64,000 nucleotides of DNA, from contig JAJEKV010000028.1 of NCBI GenBank assembly GCA_021234155.1, positions 8,228,875 through 8,292,874 of the forward strand, in the 5' to 3' direction. Numbering within the stretch: the stretch's first letter is position 1; the number at the start of each line of letters is the position of its first letter. This stretch comes from Isoetes taiwanensis (taxonomy: Eukaryota; Streptophyta; Lycopodiopsida; Isoetales; Isoetaceae). The translations under genes were made by a program, and so were the position numbers. This document shows positions 11,401 to 22,776 of this stretch, one piece after another. The notes beneath the pieces are model-generated. The model worked only from the letters and a program-made list of their open reading frames with translations, had not been told where the DNA came from and did not search any database.

Positions 11401-12060
11401 ATATACGATGCCCGGTCGTACATCTCGTAGGAAATCCCCCATCTAACCCTCTGGCCGCATGGGTCCTCCATCTATTCCGCAATCAAGATACCCTAGTGCG
11501 GGAAGGGGACACGGAGGTGCCTTGACGCCCTTCCCCTATGGGCTCCTATACAGCAAAAGCATAATATAATGTCAGCACTAACAATAGCAATACATCTAAT
11601 TACCTCGAAGGGTAGCATATCCATACATCCATAGATCCAACAAAGATATCACATGCCATAAAACATGGAAGCTCCTACCCAGGCCCAGACTCATAAGAAA
11701 ATAGACTGACGGCTGGGCTACAAGATAGAGCAGACCGAGATATAACAATGGCGGGGCTGGCTATAGACAATGGCTAGTATTGACCACTCCATCCGCCCCG
11801 CCTGTGCATACTTTGCAGACTGGCTAGATCAGGCTTTGGCACTATAACCTGCCGAATACGTAGTCTCATGGTATCACCCATCAAGACTACTCCGGGTTGC
11901 ATCTCCCCAGTCTGTGGAAATGGCCTTAAGCCTAAGGTTGGCTAAGTTATATGAATAACTTAGCCATGCTCCCTTTTCCACCAACTATGGTGAACAAGGC
12001 TACTAAAGTAGACTTATACAGTGAAGTGGCCTAGAAATATACGTATTTATAGCATATATT
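11400..12060. other. no gene seen
   Basis: GC-richer non-coding stretch. No ORF, repeat or RNA gene is supported on either strand. Confidence 0.3.
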
Positions 12061-12850
12061 TCAAGGGAATGTCACATCCAAGGAGCACTGCGACAGCTTC
12101 ATCGAATGTCTCTACAGCAGGTATTGCCCTTGAGATCATAGACATTGTTGCACTCTCTGCCTCAGATGCAGCCTGCTACCCCTGAAATTTATAGCCAAGT
12201 GCCAACTCCAACAAACCTGTAATGCAAAATGACTCATAAACTCTCTAAATAATAAATCAAAAAAACGAGAATGTTTAACTTCATGCTCACTCCAGCAAAG
12301 AATTGATGTTAGTTTTACACCAGGCTGGTAGTAGCAGCAACAGAACTTTCCACTCTTGCATCAGATGCCATCTGCTCAGCCATTATAGCTAGAGTTTTTT
12401 ATTGAATCTACCTTTCGGCCTGGCCATAAATGAGACATGCATTTCGGCTGCACAAAGCCTTGCCTTTAAGCTTAAGAACCAGAACTAGAATGCTTATAAC
12501 GAGCCTGCAAATCTACATTAGAGCCATGAAGGCAAAATATTCTGCTTCAAAAATCTTTGGCAATCTGCCAAATCGAAGGATTGTCTATGAGCTTTGGCAT
12601 TTAGGCATTTGATATAGAAAAACATGGCAGAATTGCCATCACATGTATAAAACAGACTAGAACATTCAATCTCCTGTTAGATTTAGCAATAAAAACTGAT
12701 CGAAACCCTTGGATCCCTAGCAGTTGTAGCAGTAGCCTCTGCAAAATCAAGCTTCTTGTCTGTTCTAGCAAGCAGGCTCCCAAGCCTAGTACGGTCGCCC
12801 CCAAGGTGTAGAATAGGCTTCGCTCAATTCTGTTCCTAAAACACAAGCCA
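12060..12850 (-). other. coding-like fragments, unrecognised
   Basis: Short minus-strand stretches have protein-like composition: about 12175-12065 (SEAESATMSMISRAIPAVETFDEAV), about 12395-12320 (AIMAEQMASDARVESSVAAT) and about 12810-12700 (TRLGSLLARTDKKLDFAEATATTA). They share a Ser/Ala/Glu-rich helical character and may be exons of one gene upstream of the methyltransferase relic. No start, stop or domain could be fixed. Confidence 0.25.
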
Positions 12851-13233
12851 AATCCTCTGCCCCTGCCTTCTATACCCGAGCTTGATTAGAGCACAAAAGT
12901 GCCCACGGGATCTGGGGCTCTGCCATAGAAGAGCACGGACAACATACGTCATCTTTGCCCTAAAACTCTTGCCCTTAGAATTTTGTGCACACGTGTCGCC
13001 TTTAAAATCATTCTCAGCACAGAAAAAATGCCCTCAAAAAAATGTTCTACATCAAACAAAAAAGGAGAACTGCAATATGTAGCATAATAACATGGGGTTT
13101 TCTTTGTGTTTTTGTACGCTTTTCACTAAGGTTTTCCTATGATTTCGTGATGTATTCAAATGGATGTACTAATGCGTACATCTAGAGTGCACCATTTCTG
13201 AGCCATTGATTTTAGCCTTTTTTTTTTCAATGA

Positions 13234-13350
13234 TCAACAACCAATGGCTCACAACAAAAGCCCTTTTTTTGTGCGTGTGGTGCATAATGGTCAACAACCA
13301 ATGGCTCACAACAAAAGCCCTCTTTTTGTGTGTGTGGTGCATAATGGGCA
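13234..13350. repeat. two-copy 57-bp tandem repeat
   Basis: The unit beginning TCAACAACCAATGGCTCAC and ending GGTGCATAATGG occurs at 13234 and again at 13291 with few differences. No coding role is visible. Confidence 0.8.
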
Positions 13351-14440
13351 CATGAAGGGCTTGAAGGGCGCATGTAGTGCAGTCCCCCGCCGGCAACACA
13401 TTTCTTATCATAACTTTTGATCCAGAGCTCTGTTTGAGATGATTTTTATTGCATTGGAAAGCTCTCTCCGAGATATTTTTGATAATGTATAATATGGATA
13501 TGTTTGGTTAAGTTATCTATGCTAAAATAGCAATTTTTCGGCCGGGTTTGGTAGGCTTTCACATCCTACCAACTGATTAATACAGGATTGTGCTATTGGA
13601 TATTGTTTTATGGCTCATTCCGAATGAAGGTTGCAAAAAATTACCATGCATTTTTAGTTGTTGAGGCAGTTATTAAGCAAATTCCAAGGCTTCTAGATCC
13701 TTGTGCTAACAAGCAGAAAAGTTTCCCACTTTGGTTTCTCACCACAAGAATCCATGGAGGCCAAAGGCTACTGTTAAATTCCAGTTGAAAAATGTTTGTG
13801 TATGGGTGTCATAAACTTTATGACTTTCAGAATCATGGGATCAATCCGCTCTATCTTTATGGTAACTTTTACTTATGTTCTATTTGTTTTATTGTGATGA
13901 AATTCAAAAGCTACAGGTGATGAAAGCCTCAAATGAATTCTAGTTTTTTTCTGGTTTGAATTCTAAAATTTTTGTCACATCCGGGGGGGGGGGGTGGGGG
14001 GCGTCCGTAAGGCCTCGAAGGGGCCAAAAAAAATTTTTTTGCAACACAAACCATTAACATCCAACATATAAAAATTAAATCCCCCAACATATAACAACCA
14101 ACACATAACAACCATTGACATTAACAACCAACACATAACTACCATTGACATTAATTAACACAACCATTGGGTCCAACACATTTAAATTAAAATCCCCCTT
14201 AAACCCCCTTTGGTTTGGGTGCATATTCACACGGGGGATGACGTAGGGCAGCGAGAGCCCTCATAATTGTATTTTGCACGTACAAAATCAACACCATATA
14301 GTATTCCGCTTGAAATCTTATAGTATTTTGCGAATCTTGTTATACAGTATAGCAAATTTTGTACTTGCATACCCCACAAACGAGGAATTTTATGTACGGT
14401 GTGGGGTGAATATGTTGGGATAATAGACATTTGACCGAAC
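13351..14440. other. non-coding, with G-run and AC-rich short repeats
   Basis: At 13983-14000 there is G12-T-G6, a candidate G-quadruplex on the plus strand. From 14050 to 14170 the phrase AACCAACACATAAC(A/T)ACCATTGACATT recurs in short order. No gene is supported. Confidence 0.4.
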
Positions 14441-15240
14441 CTTATATTACTTTTATAATATTATTATATAATAAATATTGTTATTCAATTTTGAAAGTAA
14501 TGTAAAGGTATATATAGAAATAAATAAATAAATACAATTATATAAATAAATAAATATAAAAGTTCAAAATATTTTAATAAGAGTAGCCATTCTACAAAGT
14601 TCAGTGCATGGTGCACCTGAACATGTACTGTGCAGATATTTTTTTCCCTTCCCTGCTTTCGCACACTATTTCGGATATTCCAAAGAGGGCTTGCATACCC
14701 AAAATAGTATATTTTGCGCACACATTTTAGAAGGTTTCGAGTATGCAAATTTTTTTTCCCAGGCCGCAACGAAAAAATACAAAAAATTCATTTTTTATAT
14801 TAAAAATACGTAATGTTTAACTTTATACATCGAGAATTTGAGTTTCATACATATGAAACCTATCCTTGGTTCAAATAGGCTATACAAACCAGGAAAAATT
14901 TCGTGAAGCTACTTTAACGCATTTGGCACTCACCAAGCACTCGAGGGCATGGAATAGTTGGTAAGTATTTGCTTTGCGTTTGTGTTTTTTTTATTATGTT
15001 GTTGTTGACAATTATGAAGTGAGGTTTGCATATGGACGAGTGAGCAGTTCTCACTGCTAAGGTTGTTTGGCGTAAACGCACCACATACGCTTATATATAT
15101 TATAAAAATATTGTTTATAAATTTTATTATTTTTTTGCTAAAGTATCTATCAAATTTTCAATATTGGTTCTTGTTATGCCATTATTTTTGTTTTTGACAT
15201 TATTCTATATGAGTATATTATTTGATGTTATTTCTCAAAA
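14440..15240. repeat. long direct repeat, left copy
   Basis: Collinear with 17000-17690. Shared blocks are the TTACTTTTATAATATTA start, an (AAAT)n-like run, GAAGTGAGGTTTGCATATGGA, CTAAGGTTGTTTGG and the TATGAGTATATTATTTGATGT end. The copies flank about 1.7 kb that includes copies of another repeat, so they could be old LTRs, but no TG...CA ends, primer site or target duplication were found. Confidence 0.55.
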
Positions 15241-15950
15241 ACTAGAATATTAAAATATTAGATGGTTTTTTAGGTTCTGATTTGTATTGTAGCCATTTGA
15301 TAATTTTTGGGTTGCCCCTAGGGGGGCAAGCCCTTGTTGATGTGGGTTTATGGCATATTCCGAGTACATGCTAGTATATGCCAGGAATATATCAATGACT
15401 GCTCAAAACTTGCTATAGAGTGTAAACTGGCGGTCGTGGCTGTTCTTGCGCAACTATTTCGAAACTGACTAACCGGGTTCTACAATCTGTTTTCTATTCT
15501 TCTCTGCGTACAAAGAAAATGGAGGGACTTGACTGCGGCCAGAAGGGTTCAGTTCCTTGTAACATCTATTGGGCTCTACTGGGCTGGACTCGATTGCTTT
15601 CTTGGGCAACCAGCTAATACGCGTCTATATAGGTTGGGGGAGTTTGTTTGAAGCAAATCGGGCATTCAATAAAGTTGTGAAGCCTACTGTGTTCAAGACG
15701 GAGTATGGGACTGCTTGCTCAAAAAATGGATGAGCAAAAAGGTGGTTAGGTACTGAAGCTACAAGGTCGACCAGCTATGGTAGCAGGTATAAAGTCATGC
15801 TATCAAGTATTCTATTGTTTTTGAAGTAGCAATTTTGATTGGCTGTGGAAACATGACTTGGAAATATAATTTAAGCCACTCCACCCTCTGGCCATGGAGG
15901 GCAACCCTCCGTGCGCAGCACCTTGTTTAAACTGAACCTTATATTCTAGA
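15241..15950. other. non-coding; possible decayed LTR signals
   Basis: A TATATAGG box at about 15625 and CAATAAAG at about 15668 lie close together in the order expected in an LTR or short promoter/poly(A) unit. GTTGCCCCTAGGGGGGCAA at about 15311 forms a small hairpin. No ORF of note is present. Confidence 0.25.
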
Positions 15951-16640
15951 ATGGGACTCGCAAGAAACCAACAAACCGCCCGATAGATAGGCTTCTCATT
16001 CATCTCAGCAGATTTTCTACAATGGTGGACAGTGGGTAGCCGCACACATGCAAACTACCCACGAAAAATAAAGGAAAATCCAATTATATCATTTGGACCC
16101 CCCAAAAAATACAATGCTAATAGATGAGTGGTTGATGTACTGTAGAAAGCTTATCAACGGATTAAAAACCCCACTTCCTTCGGGTTTTCGAGGAAAACCT
16201 AGTGATAAGCCTTCGCAAGGGGCTTAGACAAACGTAAAGGCATAGAATCGCCCCAAAACCCCCGCGATAGAGAAGTCGAAACAGATGCCGCCGCCAACCC
16301 TGTACGCACATCACCAACACAACAAACGAAAAACATACCGAATAGCATCACCCGTGGGGTGGAAAAAGCATCACCCGGCCGGTGGAAAACATCATAAACG
16401 TAACTTGTACAAAAATATAATAAACAAAGAAGGGGGGGGGGTGGGTTCAAAGAGAATAAGGTACTTACCGAGAGAAGAGGAAGCGCCCGATGAGACGTTA
16501 GATGCGTAAACGCTGAAATAGCGAACTCCCAACCAAAAACGGGCATCGCGCCGCCCGCATGCATGCATGACATAGATACCGCCCCATTTCTAGAATGGCG
16601 ATCCGATGTCTCGGATCGATGCGATTCTAGAATGGGACTT
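15950..16640 (-). repeat. dispersed repeat, copy 3
   Basis: Collinear with 5570-6295, ending at the GATCCGATGTCTCGGATC hairpin and GATGCGATT terminus (about 16590-16625). It has many small gaps relative to the other copy, several at CTG/CAG/CCG sites, for example the left hairpin arm at 16143-16160. Confidence 0.6.
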
Positions 16641-16990
16641 GCAAGAAACCAACAAACCGCCCGACTACGAGAAACTTCCCTTACAAACTAGGATCGAGGG
16701 GCGAAAGGTCACATGACGAAGGCCAAAGGCCGGAAAAGGATAGCATGAAAGGAACGCCAAATTGGCTAAACCATGCAGGAAGAAGCCCCTCCCCTGCCTG
16801 GAAACAATTCAAAGAGAATAAGGTACTGCTGAGAGAAGAGGAAGCGCCGATGAGACGTGGATGCAGAAACGCGCCTGAAATAGCGAACTCCCAACCAAAA
16901 CGGGCATGCGCCGCCCGCATGCATGCATGACATGCATGCTCGTCCCATTCTAGAATGGCGATCCGATGTCTCGGATCGATGCGATTACAT
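16640..16990 (-). repeat. dispersed repeat, copy 4 (internally deleted)
   Basis: Begins with the same GGGACTTGCAAGAAACCAAC phrase as copy 3, loses the middle, then resumes at AGAATAAGGTACTGCTGAG. It ends with the same hairpin terminus at about 16950-16987. It is head-to-tail with copy 3, and about 20 bp spanning each terminus are identical. Confidence 0.6.
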
Positions 16991-16999
16991 GAAATAGTA

Positions 17000-17328
17000 G
17001 TTACTTTTATAATATTAGTATATAGTGTATACTATCCATCAATTTTGAAAATAATATAATGTTATATAAATAAATAAATATGAATATAAAACTCAGAATA
17101 TTGTATTAAAAGTAGTTATTTTAATAGGGGGCCGTAATTATTTTCCTAAGATATGATGTATTCTTCAAGGGTATTACAATAATATATGATTAAGAAAGAA
17201 TATTAAATAGAAACAATAGAAAATTCGTCAATCATGAAATAATAAAAGGAACATTAGAAGTTTCATTGATCGTGAAATGATTACAAGAAAGAAGAAAAGA
17301 AAACACAACAAAAAAAATGTGCTTATTC

Positions 17329-17422
<94 letters not shown>

Positions 17423-17690
17423 ATGTTGTTGACAATTTATGAAGTGAGGTTTGCATATGGATGAGATATGTTATCCATGCAATCTATTCCCAAGCAGTTC
17501 TCACAGCTAAGGTTGTTTGGTGGCACCACATACAGTTATATGTTGTAAAAATATTGTTTATAAATTTTATTCTTTTTTTCTAAAGCATCTATCAAATTTT
17601 AAATATTGGTTCTCGCTATGACATCATTTTGTTTTTTAAATTATTCTATATGAGTATATTATTTGATGTAATTTCTAAATTACCTTTTTT
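17000..17690. repeat. long direct repeat, right copy
   Basis: Partner of 14440-15240 (see there). It differs mainly by a large (CA)n expansion in its middle and by lacking about 100 bp present in the left copy. Confidence 0.55.
17331..17420. repeat. (CA)45 microsatellite
   Basis: Uninterrupted CA dinucleotides for 90 bases. The matching place in the left copy of the surrounding repeat has no such run, so the expansion came after duplication. Minus-strand frames through it give Cys-Val runs that are artefacts. Confidence 0.97.
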
Positions 17691-18436
17691 GCTATTTGCA
17701 TGAGCAAATGAAAATGATTTCATGACATGTGGTAGCCGTCCTATATATGAATGATTTTGGTGTAAGTATTCGTTCTTATCAGCTACTTACTGAAATATTT
17801 AACCATTTGTGGTTCTGTATTAAGGGAAAACTATCTAGAGCAAGGGGTTTCTAGAGGGAATTACCCTTGGCCAGCGTTCGCCAGTGGCAGTCCAAGAAAC
17901 CTCTTGCTCCCATAAGTTTTCCGCCATTGGATTTCCTCAAAAACTCTTGTTTGATCCAATTCGAGCTCAATTTAGTGGTTTTGCATCCTCCCGCAAGAAT
18001 CAGCACACCAAAGAATATCCTCCGAGACGAACATATGCAAAAAATTGACAAAAAACATCCTCCAGCAAAGCCAGATGAGATCTAGCAATTCTAGTAAACA
18101 AAGAACGGAGCAAAAAAAAATTGTAACAGATAGTGGTGCTGCCACCGCCACCGCCCCGTCAAGAAATTGCACCATATAAGAAACTGCACCTAAAACTTAC
18201 TTGAAAAACAAATGGGTTGAAACCTTAGGTAATCTGCAGGTCATGAATGTTAAGGTTGCAGATCAATACATGGATATTGACGTCGATGTGCCCACCCTCT
18301 GCCTAAGCACTCATCTACTTTTTGCCAGCCCCGAAGGATAGCAAAAGGCCTTAGCTCTTCCTAGCATCTGCCGCGGGCCACTTCTCCTCCTATTAGTCTC
18401 CACCATGGTCGCCTCTCACCACTTCAGTGGGCTAAT
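17691..18436. other. no clear gene; possible LINE ORF1 remains
   Basis: Weakly coding plus-strand stretches precede the LINE endonuclease (about 17867-18085 and 18360-18440), but no ORF1 domain can be recognised. The 5' limit of the LINE is therefore unknown. Confidence 0.25.
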
Positions 18437-18537
18437 ATGGTTGAAGAGGTTGAAAGGTTCCGCGCCAGGTTGAGAATATTGCCATTGCCGCTCTGGAGGC
18501 ACCAGCGGGCCCCCTGCTCTAACCCCTTCAAAACCTC

Positions 18538-19150
18538 AATGCAGTTAGTTTCATGGAATGTTCAAGGGTGGCCTCTTCCCCCCTTAAGAGGAGTCGAATA
18601 TTGTTTTATCTGTCTAAGTTGGAAGTCCAGTTTATATGTCTGCAAGAACACAAATGTCGCAAGGGGATACGACAAAGCTTGCAGATATGATCGGCCGACA
18701 TTTCAATGTGTTGGTAGCAGCAGCTAATTCAGCTAGTGCAGGAGTTGTCATAGCTTGGCAGCCTTCATTGTCAGTAACTTTCACTGAAATGGATCGCTTT
18801 GGCCGGTGGGCTTTTCTCTTGTGGTAGGACCATGGAACCTAGTATGGTCTTCTGAATATTTATGCTTATAACAGGCTTCATTAAAGAGCTTCATTATGGG
18901 CATCTTTATGGGCCAAGATGGTTAATATGGATCAAGAGATTTCATGGATTCTTGTTGGAGACTTCAACATGGTTGAAATGGAAGAGGATCGACAAAGGGC
19001 CACGTCTACTGTTGTGTCTGGATTTGAGCGTCAGCAATGGCATCGTCTTCTCTATGATTGCAACCTATTGGAGTTGGATGGTGAAGGTGCCTTCACTTGG
19101 TTCAATGGTCAGATTGGTGGAGGTCGGTGCAAGCTTTCGGTTTGATAGGG
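18538..19150 (+). pseudogene. LINE ORF2 endonuclease
   Basis: The domain opens with MQLVSWNVQGW, then a QE-HKC-like segment at about 18640, SAGVVIAWQPSLSV near 18735, the conserved WILVGDFNMVEMEEDR at about 18950, and LLELDGEGAFTWFNG near 19070. A SDHH-like piece lies at about 19220. Frame changes near 18600 and 18830 break it. In this family the domain makes the first-strand nick for target-primed reverse transcription. Confidence 0.75.
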
Positions 19151-19859
19151 CTTACTAGAATGCGAATGCAGTTTTGGCATAACCAGGTCTTTTTCCGTTC
19201 TGCCTTAGAGACAACTCAGTTTCAGATCATCATCTGCAGTTCCTTTCAGATGAACCTCTGCTACAAAGCCACCTAGGGTGGACGTGTTTTTGCCTGAATG
19301 TAAAATTCTTGAAGGACGCAGCTTTCCAAGAAGCTTGCAAGGGTATTTGGACAGTTGCCTTTAGCTGGCGTCGTGGGATGGCCGGCATAGTGGATGCACT
19401 CGCAGCAGTCAAATCTTTTGTGAAACCATGGAGCCGACAGTCCGCAGCAGCAGATCATGCTTTGCTAGATATATTGTATCAGGATCTCCTTCACTCTCGG
19501 CAGGGTCTTCTCCCAGGCATTCATGAGCATCACATGTTAGCACAAATTCAAGCTTTGGAAGAGAAATAGATTCAATAGGCAAAGCCAAAGCCGTTTTGCA
19601 GTGGTTCCATGATGGAGACCGTTTACGGGCTTCTTCTGTCGCGCAGCTAAGCGGCGTTGCATGACGTCGGCAATGTCTTCCTTGCGTCTGTCAGACGGCT
19701 TGGTACTCTCGCAGCCAACAGAGCTCAAGCAACATTTGCATGACCACTTTCAAGCATTTTTTGTTGAGAAACATCTACCCTTTCAGTAAGAAATACGAGA
19801 CACGGTTCTATCTAGGATATCTCCCATCATTTCTGAAGGGCAACGTCTGTCGATAGTAG

Positions 19860-20640
19860 CTGCTATCACTGCTGTTGATCTGAGGTCGGCAGTATTTGAA
19901 CTTAAAAAGGGGAAGTGCCCAGGGTTGGATGGTATACCAATTGAGTTTTTCAAGAATGTTCAGAGTGGTTGGAGCCAGATGTGTTTGATGCTTTTTGTGA
20001 CCTTCGTTGGTCCACTGCCCTGGACAAACTTTTAAGTACAAGTGTCATTTCATTGATCCCCAAGAACAAAGATCTTCAGACTATTGCAGATTAGTGACCC
20101 AGCACTTTATTATCATCAGTATATAAAATATTTGCCAAGGTATTTGCAGAGAGGGTGAAGGGCATTTTGGCTGAGTCCATTTCCACAACTCAATCAGGAT
20201 TTCTTTCGAGAAGATGCATTCTTAATAATGTGGCTGCTGCATATGAGGGGATCTATTAGGTATGTCAGCAAGCAAAAATCATCCTCTGGTGTATCTTAAA
20301 CTTGATTTTGCAAAAGCATATGACATGGGAGTTCATGCGCTTATCTATGCTAATATTGGGATTTAGACAGCAATTCACATCAGACGTCATGAAGTTACAT
20401 CTCTATGCCCGAGTTGTTGTTCTCTTCCATGGTGAGCCATCATCGGTCTTTCCACTTGGATGAGGTATTTGGCAGGAATGCCCTTTAGCACCACTCCTTT
20501 TCACAATTGTCGCAGAGACACTATCACAGTTATTTGCTATTGCATCAGCGGAGAGGATCCTTCAGGGTCTCGCTATGGAGGATGGTACATAGGAAGTTTG
20601 CACTCAATATGTTGATGACACGTTTCTCTTTCTCGTTGCT
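19860..20640 (+). pseudogene. LINE reverse transcriptase
   Basis: Recognisable RT blocks: ELKKGKCPGLDGIPIEFF at about 19900, AESISTTQSGFLSRRCILNN near 20175, a damaged LDFAKAYD-equivalent near 20310, CPLAPLLFTIVAETLSQLF near 20490 and the active-site box QYVDDTFLF near 20610. The usual box in this family, as in the related fragment at 46840, is YADD, so YVDD is a substitution. Several in-frame stops are present. Confidence 0.75.
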
Positions 20641-21279
20641 AACTCTGAGAACCTTGAATCTGCAAAACTGCTCTTAGACACATTCTCTTTGGCCTTCGGC
20701 GTATGTCTTTATGATTATCTATGGAAGCTTCTTGCTCATGGACAGGCCACAAAGCTACTTGGAATTCCATGTTGGCATTCATGTTAGTGCAGGAGCAGCA
20801 TGGGCAAAAATTATTAAGGGTTTGGAGAAACACCTTCTGGTGGTCAACCGCAAAGTTTTTCCTTGTTTGTTGCATTACAGTTGTGAAATCAGTGCTCAAT
20901 AGTACCCATGTATATATGGCTTCCTTGTTGCTAGCCCCACAATTAAAGTACGGGAGCTCATTACAATAGTCTGAAATTTCGTATGGGCTGTGGCACGAAG
21001 GGTGCGGTGGTTAAGGTTGCCTGGTCTAAATGCATCCTCCCTAAGTGGGCAGGTGGCTTGGGTATGGTGGATTTCTTATTGTAGAGTAAGGTCCTCATCT
21101 CAAAATTCATTTGGAGGCTCCTGAATGATGAAGATGACTCTCCTGGCCTTCGCCTTCTCAAACAATCTCCCAGTCATTGTACTCCTCTAGGCAAGAAGGC
21201 AGTTAAACCAGTTCTTCCCTGGGCTCTATTTCACCATCTTTAGCCTTTTCCAAATGCATCTTCGTTTCTTCGAGGATTA

Positions 21280-22098
21280 TTGGCAACATGGGATGCAATC
21301 AGACATCTATTTTGGCCGTATCTATCCACCCATGCCCTCCCAGATATTCTGTGTTGGTGGGCACCATTGCCGTCAAACCTCTTAGCTCCCCCACACGCTG
21401 CATCTGTTCATTCCCTTACGCAGAGACGGTGGGCCCTAGCAGGTGTCGTCTCAATTCAAGCATGGAATGAAAGTGGTCGCCTCTTGTCATGGCAGGTGTT
21501 TCAAGCAAAATTCTTACTCTCACGTTGGGATGTAAATGTATGGAAGAAGGTAGCAGAGAACTTGCCTCTCATAGTAGAAGTCAGCGTCACGAAAAGGGTG
21601 ACATGGAGTTGTCATGAGGATATTCACAAAGGCAAGTACTTTATCCGCTCAATATACCATCTGCTCTTAGCTCCACGTCCTCTCCCATTGCCAAATGGAT
21701 GGCAATTACAGATCTCAGAACCCATGCAGGCTTGCACATGGCGTTGGCTTTGGGATAAGTTGCTCCACCCTAAAGTTTTTGTACTTTGGTGGCAAGTCTT
21801 ACATAGGTGTTTGCATGTAAACACCTTGCGGAATCACTATGATTCTCACAACTCTGCAGTATGTCTGCTTTGCATTTCAGATGTCGAAACACTTGAGGAT
21901 TGCCTCTTTTCCTGTTTAGAAGTTCAACCAGCATGGCCCTGGCTTCAAGCACTATTTAACAGTACACTGGATTGCCAATCTATTCTCCTAGCATCCTACC
22001 CAGGTGCATGGGCCCCAGATAAACAGAAGGCATTTTATCTCGGGTCTGGATGGTTACTGCAGTCAATCTGGGAGCATCGTAGGATGCACATTTTTTAA
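21280..22098 (+). CDS. LINE ORF2 C-terminus with zf-RVT domain
   Basis: An uninterrupted 272-residue frame, the longest intact LINE stretch here. It covers the region after the RT connector and ends in a zinc-binding zf-RVT segment: WLWDKLLHPKVFVLWWQVLH, then CLLCISDVETLEDCLFSCLE with the expected C-x2-C and following Cys. The frame ends at 22098, about 30 bases before the Copia insertion. The natural C-terminus, with LKEEVRDRIWISISKL, lies beyond the nest at 44810. It is part of a dead element, not an independent gene. Confidence 0.7.
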   Translation: MATWDAIRHLFWPYLSTHALPDILCWWAPLPSNLLAPPHAASVHSLTQRRWALAGVVSIQAWNESGRLLSWQVFQAKFLLSRWDVNVWKKVAENLPLIVEVSVTKRVTWSCHEDIHKGKYFIRSIYHLLLAPRPLPLPNGWQLQISEPMQACTWRWLWDKLLHPKVFVLWWQVLHRCLHVNTLRNHYDSHNSAVCLLCISDVETLEDCLFSCLEVQPAWPWLQALFNSTLDCQSILLASYPGAWAPDKQKAFYLGSGWLLQSIWEHRRMHIF

Positions 22099-22127
22099 GG
22101 TATTTATTCACATGGCTAAGATACTGA

Positions 22128-22753
22128 TGTTGAATTATGGTCATATTATAATCTGTGAAAGACATAATGATAAAATATAGATTGGCAGGATGGTTTATGA
22201 GCACAGTTGAAGATCCATGATGCAATCTGAATGATTGGAATGATTATAGTCTAGGTATCATTAGGTTGATTATTGGACCTAAGGTTACTAGGTTATTATA
22301 TGTGCATAAGAACGAGAAGCCAAATTAAGCTATAATGGTTATAGGCAGTCACATGGCATAGTGCCATATTGAGTGTTCAAAATTGGAAACATGGTGCGAA
22401 ACCGACGAGGAGCTTTAGGTACCGATTCTTCCTGAATTAGTGCCGACTGTGATAAAATATAAGTAGGATCAATGCCTGCATGTACATATACTGAAGTCGT
22501 ATTGGATTCATCTGCGGATGAATGCCTATGCCCTCGGGTTGTAAATTTTGAAGTTCATAGTGCTACAGTGATTGAAGTCTATCCTTGTGAACAGTGTTTC
22601 ATGTAGTGCCTTTTCTACAGTAACTTGTTTTTAACCATTGTATTTCTCATATTAAATAAATGTTGTAGGACATGGTTGTTTGACGCAGATCAAGGATAAA
22701 TATTGCATTGTAACTTTAAGTTTGTTAGACATTTAATTCTCTAATTTCTATCA
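22128..22753 (+). repeat. Copia 5' LTR
   Basis: 626 bp, starting TGTTGAATTATGGTC and ending TTTCTATCA, as expected for TG...CA LTRs. It is followed one base later by a primer-binding site and is repeated at 26545-27138 and 44180-44788. The flank just outside is ACTGA; the flank outside the last LTR is AGTGA, a plausible 5-bp target duplication with one change. Confidence 0.9.
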
Positions 22754-22754
22754 G

Positions 22755-22772
22755 TGGTATCAGAGCTAGGTT
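22755..22772 (+). other. primer-binding site, initiator tRNA-Met type
   Basis: TGGTATCAGAGCTAGGTT directly follows the LTR. It matches the usual plant Copia primer site complementary to the 3' end of initiator tRNA-Met, with one difference. Confidence 0.9.
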
Positions 22773-22776
22773 CAAA

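Larger units (their letters stand above)
18437..22127 (+). mobile_element. LINE (L1 type), host of the nested insertions
   Basis: Ordered ORF2 domains on the plus strand: APE endonuclease (about 18538-19150), linker, reverse transcriptase (about 19860-20640), thumb/connector and C-terminal zf-RVT (21280-22098). Many stops and frameshifts show it is inactive. At 22127 it is cut by a Copia 5' LTR. The missing C-terminus, AATAAA signal and poly(A) reappear at 44789-44984 after the last LTR, so this is the oldest layer of the nest. It is close in sequence to the fragments at 7690, 45953 and 58598. Confidence 0.85.

Noticed and set aside
13983-14000. Telomere- or rDNA-type G-rich signal
   Set aside because: Just a short G-run with one T; no TTTAGGG units or rRNA sequence nearby.
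16571-16640. Helitron 3' end (hairpin followed by CTAG)
   Set aside because: CTAG follows the hairpin in only one copy; at 16987 the sequence after GATGCGATT differs, so the element end is not CTRR.
17232-17456. Minus-strand Cys-Val repeat ORF
   Set aside because: It is the (CA)45 microsatellite read as protein.
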